Assembly (NCBI RefSeq): GCF_018860385.1
Contig: NZ_JAHKPH010000014.1
Coordinates: 220,487 to 284,486, forward strand
Source of the DNA: Reinekea forsetii
GTDB taxonomy: Bacteria; Pseudomonadota; Gammaproteobacteria; Pseudomonadales; Natronospirillaceae
Length of the DNA: 64,000 bases
Reading direction: 5' to 3'
Notes under the pieces: generated by a model
Databases searched by the model: none
Seen by the model: the letters and a program-made list of their open reading frames with translations, nothing else
What the model was told of the DNA's origin: nothing
Shown here: positions 1-7,552 of the stretch, one piece after another
Layout of the letters: each line of letters starts with the position of its first letter
Numbering within the stretch: position 1 is the stretch's first letter
Position numbers and translations under genes: made by a program

Positions 1-863
1 GTAACAACGACTATCTCGACCCCGAAAACTTATGGGCGCCGTTGAAAACGGCCGTATCCGATTCAAGATCGGTGGCAAATGTATTAACCAACGACTACGG
101 CTTTACCGATGTCACGCTTTTAGAAAACGCTTCGCGGCGCGATATATTATTGGCTCTACGCAACCTAACCGACCGCGTTCAACCAAATGACAGTGTTTTA
201 ATGTACTACGCCGGGCATGGTTTTTTAGATGAAGACAACAACAAAGGTTACTGGGTACCGGTAGACGCCGTAGGCACTGATCACACAACCTTTGTTCGTA
301 ACTCAACTATACGTGATGAGCTTTCTATCATTGCTGAACGGGCAAAGCACACCCTGTTACTCAGCGATTCATGCTTCAGTGGTACCTTACTGCGCGACGG
401 TAATCGCGGAGCAGCGGATAAGGACGATAGCTATTCATACTATGAAAAAATCGCCCAAAAACGCAGCGCACAAATTATTGCCGCCGGAGGTATTGAATTC
501 GTAGATGATGATTACCGATCTTCTGGGCACTCACCATTCACCTATTTTTTATTAAGCGAATTAACGCTCAACAACAACCCTATTTTAACGGCAACCGAAC
601 TGGGCGCGAACGTTAGCAAAGCCGTAGCGAATAATGTGAATCAGGTTCCCGAAAGTGGCGTTTTGTATGGCGCTGGTGACGAGCTTGGTGAGTTTTTATT
701 TATTAAAGTGAACATAGATACTACCCGTAAAGCAAATGAAACCGTGGTTGAAATAAAAGTACAGCCGCCGCAATCTACGCGTGAAGTGCGCAATGTAGAA
801 AAAGACCCCGAACAAAAACCAGAAAAACTCAGTGACGCCATGGTTCCCATGCCAACGTTGTAA
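1..863 (+). CDS. Caspase-like peptidase (family C14/metacaspase-type), 5' truncated by window edge
   Basis: The frame is open from base 3 with no start in view. The TTG at 42 lies inside the conserved domain, because the residues before it (NNDYLDPENLWAPL) match the usual beginning of bacterial caspase-like domains. The catalytic dyad is visible: His in YYAGHG (codon 216-218) and Cys in SDSCFSG (codon 372-374). A short charged, proline-rich tail follows the domain. Family members are cysteine proteases cutting after basic or acidic residues; the substrate here is unknown. The gene precedes a predicted outer-membrane protein and a DUF4384 protein, which often accompany such peptidases at the cell surface. 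Any signal peptide would lie left of the window. Confidence 0.85.
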   Translation, partial: NNDYLDPENLWAPLKTAVSDSRSVANVLTNDYGFTDVTLLENASRRDILLALRNLTDRVQPNDSVLMYYAGHGFLDEDNNKGYWVPVDAVGTDHTTFVRNSTIRDELSIIAERAKHTLLLSDSCFSGTLLRDGNRGAADKDDSYSYYEKIAQKRSAQIIAAGGIEFVDDDYRSSGHSPFTYFLLSELTLNNNPILTATELGANVSKAVANNVNQVPESGVLYGAGDELGEFLFIKVNIDTTRKANETVVEIKVQPPQSTREVRNVEKDPEQKPEKLSDAMVPMPTL

Positions 864-910
864 ACCTATTTAGCGAGATTCATTCAATGGCACGATACAC
901 GGGAAAATGT

Positions 911-1642
911 ATGCAAAAACACCGAGTGATTGGACTAATTATAACCGCAACTCTAGTGGTACTGACTTCAAACGTTTGGGCGCAAACACCTTTTAATTTT
1001 GTTGGCGGCGTAAAGTTAACCAATGGCAATTGGAGCGGCGTAAACAGCGAACCCGATAACGAAGATTTTTACGGTGAAGGTGGCGGGTTAGGCATAAGTG
1101 CAGGGTATCAAAAAGATAAATGGGTAGGAGCGCTCTCGCTTTCATTAGCCGGCTACAATTTTGATGGCACCGGCCCCGACAGAATTCCACTTGATGAATA
1201 CATGGGTTTAGATTTTAAAAAAGCCGGCGCGTCTGAATTCGATTTAGCCTTTGGGTACCGCGTGTGGCCTCGGTTGTACCCTATATTTGGCTTCAAGCGA
1301 TTCGGCTTGGTATGGGAAGACCCCGATATAACTCAAGAACTAGCCGGATACTCCGTTGGTATTGCCGGTAATTACCCCATTGGAAAACGCTTTTTATTAT
1401 TCGGTTCAGTAGCCTCAGAAAGCATGAACATAAATATTAAGGTAGACGGTGAAGCAGAAGACATTGGCGACGCCAGAGGCGTAGCCATTGAGCTCGGCAC
1501 CGCTTACTATTTTTCAAATAGAACGCTGCTGCAAATTTCTTTAGAAGGCCACAGCCTAGAAAACCAATATCGCAACCAGAAAAAACAGACCCACAGCATT
1601 AGCACAATCACCATTGGCCTTCAGCGGCGCTTTGGGAAATGA
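911..1642 (+). CDS. Predicted outer-membrane beta-barrel protein
   Basis: Exported protein of about 243 residues. I chose the ATG at 911 over the one at 887 because it places a clean signal peptide first (MQKHRVIGL..., hydrophobic core, cleavage near VWA-QTP). The mature part is rich in alternating aromatic and polar strands with many Gly, Tyr and Phe. It ends in a typical barrel strand, ITIGLQRRFGK. No family is recognised with certainty. The stop overlaps the ATG of the DUF4384 gene (ATGA at 1639-1642), which indicates translational coupling and a shared transcript with the caspase-like gene 47 bases upstream. Confidence 0.65.
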   Translation: MQKHRVIGLIITATLVVLTSNVWAQTPFNFVGGVKLTNGNWSGVNSEPDNEDFYGEGGGLGISAGYQKDKWVGALSLSLAGYNFDGTGPDRIPLDEYMGLDFKKAGASEFDLAFGYRVWPRLYPIFGFKRFGLVWEDPDITQELAGYSVGIAGNYPIGKRFLLFGSVASESMNINIKVDGEAEDIGDARGVAIELGTAYYFSNRTLLQISLEGHSLENQYRNQKKQTHSISTITIGLQRRFGK

Positions 1643-2154
1643 AGCATTTACTCATTGCAATGGTGGCTCTGTGCATAAATGTTCACAACTTGGCACAAAG
1701 CGCAGAAACACCAATAACAACTAGTGAGCACTTCTCGGTAACAACATCACTGGGCGATAACGCCAGCTATGTTGCAGGCGACACAATACAATTTTTAATT
1801 ACCACCGAAACCAGCGGCTACCTAAGCTTGTTTTTGCAAGACGCGAACGGAAACATTCAGCAATTACTACCCAACACCTACCAACCCAGCCTATTCATCG
1901 AACCTGGATATTTTATCGCCTTTCCCGAGGAAAACGCCCCGTATAAACTGACGGCTTCGGCTCCTTTTGGGAAAGAAGTGTTGTTTGCGGTTTTGAGTGA
2001 AAACCAACGGCTTGATTTAGATAAGAAAATACTTACGAGGAAGTCAAAGCGTAAGGCATATTCGATGACTGATTTAGAAAGTTTGATAATTGACGTTGAA
2101 AGAAGTGCGGTAGTTTCCAGTGTTGGGTATCAGGTTTTAGAGGGGGCTGATTAG
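1639..2154 (+). CDS. DUF4384 domain protein, exported
   Basis: A 171-residue protein with a signal peptide (MKHLLIAMVALCINVHNLAQS). One DUF4384-like domain spans about residues 30-120: a sandwich with 'YVAGDTIQFLI', 'GYLSLFLQDANGN' and the characteristic LLPN turn. DUF4384 is frequently found beside or fused to caspase-like peptidases and surface lipoproteins, where it is thought to bind or present partners; its function is unproven. It is coupled by a 4-bp overlap to the preceding barrel gene, so the three proteins probably act together in the envelope. Loose homology leaves the precise family placement moderately certain. Confidence 0.7.
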   Translation: MKHLLIAMVALCINVHNLAQSAETPITTSEHFSVTTSLGDNASYVAGDTIQFLITTETSGYLSLFLQDANGNIQQLLPNTYQPSLFIEPGYFIAFPEENAPYKLTASAPFGKEVLFAVLSENQRLDLDKKILTRKSKRKAYSMTDLESLIIDVERSAVVSSVGYQVLEGAD

Positions 2155-2213
2155 GGCAATTGAGAATAAGGCAATACCATATCAACGGTTTAAGACAATT
2201 ATAAGGGATCAAC

Positions 2214-2513
2214 GTGTTTAAGTTTTTAATAAGCAGCGAAATAGGTATGTTTAAAGTTCGCGTAAGCTCCGAAGATTGGTTTACTCTTGGAGAGCTTTCA
2301 TTTGTTGATGATGTGCCAGAATATATACAACAATATATTAAAGACAGTCTATTAAGTGAAGGGCGATCACCTTATGGCCCTGGGTTTGAACAGGTTGATA
2401 CTATATCACCTCAGGACCTAAATTTTAGCTGTAATTTAATTAGCTCCTTTGATGTATTTGTGCTGGAAGGGAAAAGTGAAGATATCCCTCTAGACCCACA
2501 AGACAAGGCGTAA
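2214..2513 (+). CDS. Small hypothetical protein, GTG start
   Basis: A 99-residue ORF starting with GTG and preceded by an AAGGGA-like ribosome binding site about 7 bases away. It has no signal peptide or membrane segment, is acidic, and contains 'SPYGPGFEQVD' in the middle. I do not recognise the family. It is the last gene left of the putative island boundary and is separated from the DUF4384 gene by 59 bases, so it may be read through from that operon. Confidence 0.5.
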   Translation: MFKFLISSEIGMFKVRVSSEDWFTLGELSFVDDVPEYIQQYIKDSLLSEGRSPYGPGFEQVDTISPQDLNFSCNLISSFDVFVLEGKSEDIPLDPQDKA

Positions 2514-2914
2514 TTCGATACTAAAGTGCCTCAACCTTGGAATAAACGAACTAGAATGTTTATATGTCAGATTAAATAAGTACGTGTTTCATAAACAGTA
2601 AATTGAGAATTATCTACTTGTAGCCTCGGTTTAAAACAACTTTTTAGTGACCCCTACTCAATATTCTGTATCTGCTCATTGAGCAACGGACTAGATCCTA
2701 ACAAACTCAATGATTTACCGAAAAGAAATCGTTCAAAAATGCCTGTTTGCCCACCAAACTGCCCACCACTTGCCTATGGCTTTTACTAAATCTTAGTGGT
2801 TAGCAATGGAAAAACAGTGCCGTTTTTATGCTGCTGTTAGGGTTTAAAAATAGCAGTTTTGAAAGGCTTTATCGAGCACGATTTCTGGCAATCTAGCTTT
2901 GCCATTTTTTACGC
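2514..2914. other. Gene-free stretch holding the left island boundary
   Basis: No convincing gene. It holds the putative left attachment repeat (2746-2771) and, just right of it, a short stem-loop ACTAA-ATC-TTAGT near 2784-2796. The rest shows nothing I can name. Confidence 0.5.
2746..2771 (+). repeat. Putative left attachment site (attL) direct repeat
   Basis: A 26-bp sequence containing TGCCCACCA twice and ending in TGCCCACCACTT. A copy differing by one substitution and a small gap lies at 18468-18491 in the same orientation, immediately upstream of an integrase remnant. The last 12 bases are identical. The position and spacing fit the two ends of an integrated element of about 15.7 kb. 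Confidence 0.6.
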
Positions 2915-4018
2915 TCAAAATGCGTTGATGCTATTACTATCTTTTGTCATTAACGTCATCAATCGCGGGTGTACAAATAATTTTTCCTTACCGGAATTTA
3001 TTTCTTGCAGCACACCAATATCCGCTAACTGCTTTAAATACGTTGAAGCAGTTTGGCGTTTTGCAATGTCACGTTCAACTAGATTATTGATACGGCAGTA
3101 GGGTTGTTCAAAAATAAGCTGAACTAGCTCATAGCTATATATTTTAGGTAGCTGTGCTTTTATGTAATCGGTTGTACTTTCCATAAGTGCCCTAATCGCT
3201 GTGATCTTATCACTAGTCCATATGGCAGTTTGCTCGACACCTTTTAGCATAAATAACAGCCAATCTTCCCAATTCTGATCTTTGGTCACTTGGTTCAATA
3301 GGCGATAATAGTCTTGTTTGTTATGAACGATGAAACGGCTTAAGTACAAAATAGGTAGCGTTAAAAGACCGCATTCAATAAGGTACAAAACATTTAAAAT
3401 ACGTCCTGTTCGACCATTCCCATCATAAAATGGATGTATAGCTTCAAATTGATAATGGCTAACAGCCATCTTAATTAATGGATCTATATCATCGTCATCA
3501 TGAAGAAATCGCTCCCAGTTAGTTAACAAGTCGCGGATAACGTTCTCTCCCGCAGGCGGGGTATAGATAATTTCTCCAGTCGTCTGGTTGCCTATAAAAG
3601 TCCCCGGTACTTTACGAATATCCATTTCGGAGTGCTTTAACGTACTACATACTTCAATGGCAGTTGCTGTGCAAAGCGGCTTTCTTTCAAGTTGTATATA
3701 ACCTTGATATAACGCTGTTCTGTAGCGTAAAGCTTCCTTTGTTGCATGATCAGCGCCTTTATCTTCTAGCGCATACTGAAAAAGCTTATCGGTAGTGGTA
3801 ACAATATTTTCAATTTCTGAACTGTCTTTTGCTTCCAGCAAAGGCAATAAGTTAATTAGCATGCTTTGGTTAGGTATGAGTTCCCCTGCCTTTTTTAATT
3901 CTGCTACAGCGGCGCGTGCAGAAATACAGGCTTTCAGAACGGCCTTCGTTTCTATGGAATTTAGATTTGGCGGTAATGTGGGTAATTGGTTGTAAGGCTG
4001 CTCTGCTTGCCAAGTCAT
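2915..4018 (-). CDS. Fic-domain protein AMPylase (class II Fic)
   Basis: A 367-residue Fic protein of the Shewanella SoFic type. An N-terminal domain carries the self-inhibitory motif SSEIEN (residues 66-71, the [S/T]xxxE[G/N] pattern of class II Fic). The catalytic loop [12 protein letters not shown] is complete at residues 195-206, and a winged-helix-like domain lies at about 290-360. Intact active-site and inhibitory residues predict a regulated adenylyltransferase that modifies Ser, Thr or Tyr hydroxyls, including itself. The target is unknown. It sits alone near the left end of the island, reading toward the boundary. Its start is preceded by a dense set of TGTCGA palindromes, so tight transcriptional control, possibly by its own C-terminal DNA-binding domain, is plausible. 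Confidence 0.9.
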   Translation of the reverse strand: MTWQAEQPYNQLPTLPPNLNSIETKAVLKACISARAAVAELKKAGELIPNQSMLINLLPLLEAKDSSEIENIVTTTDKLFQYALEDKGADHATKEALRYRTALYQGYIQLERKPLCTATAIEVCSTLKHSEMDIRKVPGTFIGNQTTGEIIYTPPAGENVIRDLLTNWERFLHDDDDIDPLIKMAVSHYQFEAIHPFYDGNGRTGRILNVLYLIECGLLTLPILYLSRFIVHNKQDYYRLLNQVTKDQNWEDWLLFMLKGVEQTAIWTSDKITAIRALMESTTDYIKAQLPKIYSYELVQLIFEQPYCRINNLVERDIAKRQTASTYLKQLADIGVLQEINSGKEKLFVHPRLMTLMTKDSNSINAF

Positions 4019-4036
4019 GTTTAAATTTCCAGTTTA

Positions 4037-4157
4037 TATCGACATAAATGAACTATTGGGTCAGTTTATGTCGATTAGATCGACATATCAATTCCATGTG
4101 TCGATTTTTTGCTATTTTTTCGACATGAGTTTCTTGTGTGTCGATACACTCGACACA
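4037..4157. promoter_or_regulatory. Array of TGTCGA/TCGACA palindromes upstream of fic
   Basis: Seven half-sites form nested inverted repeats directly upstream of the fic start. They are 4037-4048 with 4065-4076; ATGTCGAT-TAG-ATCGACAT at 4068-4086 (perfect, 8-bp arms); TGTCGA at 4099-4104 with TCGACA at 4120-4125; and TGTGTCGA-TACAC-TCGACACA at 4137-4157 (perfect, 8-bp arms). Such density around a promoter indicates a multimeric operator. Which protein binds is inference. Confidence 0.7.
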
Positions 4158-4229
4158 TCAACACTCAATCCATACGACTCACCAAAACCGAGTTTTGAGT
4201 AGGAAACTTCAAAGTGGTATGCCACCTCT

Positions 4230-4425
4230 TGGGCATCTGGGGCAGTATGGGCAAAGCCTTAATTCACGCCGCTTAGCCACACACCAACCCTGCCCATAGA
4301 GCATTAATTACTTGGGGCACTATCTACAAACTGGGGCAAGTGGCTACCTGTACCCTCAGAAAGCTGCACGATCTGGGCATTTATCTGCCTACTGCGTCCG
4401 TTTAACTCTTCATACTAGTGGGGCA
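4230..4425 (+). repeat. Iteron-like TGGG(G)CA repeats upstream of alpA
   Basis: Eight copies of TGGGGCA or TGGGCA, seven in the same orientation, begin at 4230, 4238, 4248, 4313, 4332, 4374 and 4419, with one inverted at 4291. The motif recurs near the integrase end of the island (17759-17847). They may be binding sites for AlpA, a replication initiator or the integrase. No gene lies in 4158-4466. Confidence 0.6.
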
Positions 4426-4466
4426 AACTCCTAAGAGAACTTAACAGATCAGTGAGGAAGCAAACG

Positions 4467-4709
4467 ATGAACCCAACCACACAATTCCCCTCAAACTCAG
4501 TACACCCAGCGCGTCAGCAGCGGATTTTGCGCTTGCCTGAGGTAAAGGCCAAAACCGGCTTTGACCGCAGCACCATTTATGCTCTGATGGCCAATGGTGA
4601 ATTTCCCCGCTCCATTCGTATTGGGGCGCGTGCCGTGGGCTGGTTAGAAAGCGATATCGATCAGTGGATTGAAACTCGCCGTATCGGTGCTGCTTATGGC
4701 CGTGGATAA
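4467..4709 (+). CDS. AlpA-family transcriptional regulator/excisionase-like protein
   Basis: An 80-residue MerR/AlpA-type winged helix protein. I chose the ATG at 4467 because GAGGAAG lies 6 bases before it; an upstream GTG at 4452 lacks such a site. The signature is clear: 'RILRLPEVKAKTGF', 'STIYALMANGEFP', then 'GWLESDIDQWIETR'. AlpA proteins of P4-like elements activate integrase expression or act as excisionases. The last bases overlap the start of the DUF927 gene, so the two form one operon. The TGGGGCA cluster lies immediately upstream and could be its control region. Confidence 0.9.
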   Translation: MNPTTQFPSNSVHPARQQRILRLPEVKAKTGFDRSTIYALMANGEFPRSIRIGARAVGWLESDIDQWIETRRIGAAYGRG

Positions 4710-5311
4710 ACCATCAGCATCAACCCCGTTACTTGCCAATGAGATGAATAACAACGCGCCAACATTACCGGCTGGTTTTGCCTATAACGCGCAAAACTGG
4801 CTGGTGATGCAACCGACAGGGCAAGATAGCCTAGTTAAAATCTGTTCTTGGCTGCAAGTGGCTGCCCGCACCCGCGATCCGCAGGGGGACAACTACGGCT
4901 ATTTATTGCACTGGTTAGACGATGACAATCGCCATCGTTACTGGGCCATGCCCGCAGAGCTATTGGCCGGAGACGGCAGCGAGTACCGCCGAATTCTACT
5001 CAGCCGAGGCATGCGGCTAAGTAACAGTGTCAAAGCGCGGCAGTTGCTCTCGCTGTTTATTCAACAGTTGGGCGAACTGGCTACACAAAAGGCCATTAGC
5101 GTGAACTGCATTGGTTGGCATCACCATGCTTATGTGCATCCGCGCCTCACCTTTTACCCAAGCGAACACAGCAACAACCCGCGCATGGTTTTGCAAACCA
5201 TGCATCCGATAGAAGGCTTTATTCAACAAGGTAGTAGCGACAGTTGGCGGCAGCACGTAGGCCGTTATTGTCTGGATAACCCGCTATTAATTGTTGGTGT
5301 CTGCTCTGCAC

Positions 5312-5363
5312 TTATGTTCAGGACGAACGGTATGTCGCGGGCGCATGGATGCGCAAGAGCGAC
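5312..5363 (+). repeat. 52-bp double-hairpin palindromic element, copy 1 (in coding frame)
   Basis: Contains two small stem-loops: GTTC-AGGAC-GAAC and GCGCAT-GG-ATGCGC. An inverted, nearly identical copy lies at 5752-5803. It is inserted in frame and would add about 18 residues just before the nucleotide-binding core. Confidence 0.8.
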
Positions 5364-5751
5364 GGCCGCACCTTTATTGCATTTATGTGGGGTGAATGGT
5401 TTTGGTTTACACCTCTATGGTGCCAGCAGTATCGGTAAAACCGCGGCGCTGTATCCGGCGTTATCGGTGTGGGGCGAGCCTAATCAATTGCGCCATAGTT
5501 GGCGCGCCACGGCCAATGGTTTAGAAGGCACAGCCTTAGCGCATAACGATGCCTTACTGGCGCTCGATGAAATGGGCGAAGTTGACCCCAAAGAGGCGGG
5601 CGATGTCGCATATATGCTTGCCAATGGTCAGGGTAAAACTCGCGCAGGCAAATACGGTGAAATGCGTTTACCTGCCCGTTGGCGTTTGGTGTTTTTATCC
5701 AATGGCGAAGTGACGCTCGAAAGCCACCTTGCTAGTATTGGCAAGCGCGTG

Positions 5752-5803
5752 GTCGTTCCTGCGCATCCATGCGCCCACGACATACCGTTCGTCCTGAACA
5801 TAA
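5752..5803 (-). repeat. 52-bp double-hairpin palindromic element, copy 2 (inverted, in coding frame)
   Basis: Reverse complement of copy 1 with about three to four differences. It also keeps the reading frame, separating 'SIGKRV' from 'KAGQQVRVID', which are contiguous in typical DUF927 proteins. Confidence 0.8.
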
Positions 5804-5833
5804 AAGCCGGGCAGCAAGTGCGCGTGATTGATC

Positions 5834-5955
5834 CCTTCTATAGATTTCTGACTGCAAGTAGGCGGCAAGCTTTTGAATCCTATGAGCTTAGTAGCCTAAG
5901 TGATTAGGATGAAAAAGTGCAGCCAACACCCTTGCAGGTAGAAAGATGACGAAGG
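5834..5955. mobile_element. 122-bp MITE-like hairpin element
   Basis: Terminal inverted repeats of about 25 bp (around 18 matches) begin CCTTCTATAG on the left and CCTTCGTCAT on the right when read inward. The centre folds into ATCCTA...CTTAG-TAGC-CTAAG...TAGGAT. It has no coding capacity and splits the DUF927 gene between the 'VID' and 'ADAG' motifs. Confidence 0.7.
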
Positions 5956-6802
5956 AGTGCCGATGCTGGTCCCTAAATGAGCGTGTTTAACCATAGCCAC
6001 GGTATGAACGCCGCCGATTTAGCCGATCACCTAAAACAGCAAAGTCGCCAACATTACGGCAGCTTGGTCTTGGACTGGTTACGGTATTTAACGCAGCACA
6101 GCGCGCAGGTGCGACCCGTTTTCCAAAACGTACGCCAACGTTTTTTAGCCAGCTTACCCACTGAGGCTGACGGTCAAGTGCGCCGAGTCGCCGAAAAATT
6201 TGCTTTACTGGCCAGTGCAGGGTTGTTAGCCATTCAAGCCAAGGTACTTGATTGGCCAACCCAAAGTGTCGAAGCTGCCTGTTTAAGCCAGCTAAACCAA
6301 TGGATACTTGCCCGCGGTGGTGTGGCCGCCAATGAAGACCAACAAGCCATCCGCCAAGTACGCAGCTTTATTGAGCAACATGGCGAAAGCCGTTTTACAC
6401 CTAAATAAACCGGTTACAGCAGCCAAGTACGCCAACGCGCGGGTTGGTTTGATTCTACAGGCTCACAAACCCTCTACCTGTTTTACCCAACCGGTTGGCG
6501 TGAAGCCACCGAAGGCCTAAGCCCAGATCGCGCCGCCAAAGCACTGATGGTTGCAGGCTACCTAATCCCCGATGGCAACCGACCACAGCGTAAAGTCAGC
6601 CTGCCCGACAACACCCAACCACGAATGTACTGCGTGAAAGGCAACATCTTAGATGACTAAAAAGGCGATAAATCCTGTGTGGGCTTGTCGCCTTGCAGTG
6701 TACCGGCAGTAAACATCCGGACTGGGCGAGGTTCAAAGTCTAACGCGGACAATACCGCTAGTGTACTGGTTGTGTACTTAGCTATTCGATACAGCATGCT
6801 GA

Positions 6803-7552
6803 CTAAATCAATGCCATTTCCAGTTTATGTTTTCGCTTCACCCAATCTGGTAGAGAGCGTTCGAGCAAGCGATAAAACTCTGGGCCGTGGCTGTGGTGCT
6901 CTAGGTGACACAGTTCATGAATGATCACATACTCAATGCATTCTTTCGGTGCTTTAATCAGATCACGGTTTAAGGTCAGCGTTCCGCTTTTTGATAGACT
7001 GCCCCAGCGTTTTTTGAGTTGCATGATTTTAATTTTTGGCTTGTTGTCATCTGAATGTTTGAACTTGTCCCAACAATCCGAAAACACCTTATTTAAATGA
7101 AAATCGGCTTTTTCTCGATACCAATCACTGAGTAGCGACTCCACATGGTCTGGTTTACCATTGGCTGACGTTACCCAAAAAAAGCCCGCTTTCAGCGCTA
7201 CACCGTTGTCAGTGCCTACTTCAATTTTTAGCCGATACTTTTTGCCTAGATACAAATGGCTTTCACCACTGACGTATTTGCGAGAAGGGGTTCTTGGGTC
7301 AAACTGGTCAAAGTAGCGAATTTGACGCTTGATCCACCGAGCGCGCTTCTTCACCTTAGCTTCAATGGCCTCACGGTCGGTGCCTTCAGGAGCTTTCACA
7401 AAAACTGATTTGTCAGGGTGAACTGATATTTCCAGCGATTTGCGTTTAGAAAAAGCCAGCTGGAAGGGGATTTCTCCCCCTCCGTATACAACCGCTAGCC
7501 TTTCAGCACTTGCCGCTGGTGTCTCGGTTTGCTTGATGGTTGACGATATCAA
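6803..7552 (-). CDS. M48-like metallopeptidase (YgjP/DUF45 family) of the restriction operon
   Basis: A 249-residue YgjP-type zinc protease. The signature is HELCH at residues 212-216 followed by 'HSHGPEFY', which supplies the third ligand, and preceded by 'KKRWGSLSKSG' typical of the family. It has no signal peptide, so it is cytoplasmic. It overlaps the 3' end of hsdR by 4 bp and is the last gene of the type I restriction operon, a common location for this family. Its role there is unproven; control or turnover of restriction subunits is a guess. The zinc site is complete, so it should be active. Confidence 0.85.
   Translation of the reverse strand: MISSTIKQTETPAASAERLAVVYGGGEIPFQLAFSKRKSLEISVHPDKSVFVKAPEGTDREAIEAKVKKRARWIKRQIRYFDQFDPRTPSRKYVSGESHLYLGKKYRLKIEVGTDNGVALKAGFFWVTSANGKPDHVESLLSDWYREKADFHLNKVFSDCWDKFKHSDDNKPKIKIMQLKKRWGSLSKSGTLTLNRDLIKAPKECIEYVIIHELCHLEHHSHGPEFYRLLERSLPDWVKRKHKLEMALI

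Larger units (their letters stand above)
4696..6660 (+). pseudogene. DUF927 primase/helicase-like gene, broken by three palindromic insertions and stops
   Basis: One reading frame runs from the ATG at 4696 (overlapping alpA) to a TAA at 6658-6660 and encodes a DUF927 protein, the helicase/primase-like replication protein of integrative elements. Walker A GASSIGKTAAL and Walker B LLALDEMGE are present. Two in-frame 52-bp elements (5312-5363 and 5752-5803) add foreign segments, one before 'APLLHL' and one after 'SIGKRV'. A 122-bp hairpin element (5834-5955) brings stops at 5905-5907 and 5947-5949. Further stops lie at 5974-5976 and 6406-6408, after which homology continues in the same frame ('RAGWFDSTG' to 'KGNILDD'). 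The frame is intact apart from these, so decay is probably recent. A truncated 404-residue product could still be made. Confidence 0.85.

Noticed and set aside
4017-4202. Plus-strand ORF overlapping the fic control region
   Set aside because: The sequence is explained by the TGTCGA palindromes. The translated product is low-complexity and has no ribosome binding site.
4230-4425. TGGGGCA copies considered as a CRISPR array
   Set aside because: The copies are 6-7 bases long and irregularly spaced, and no cas genes are in the window.
6308-6520. 70-codon plus-strand ORF within the primase region
   Set aside because: It is a different frame of the DUF927 pseudogene, whose homologous frame continues across the stop at 6406-6408.
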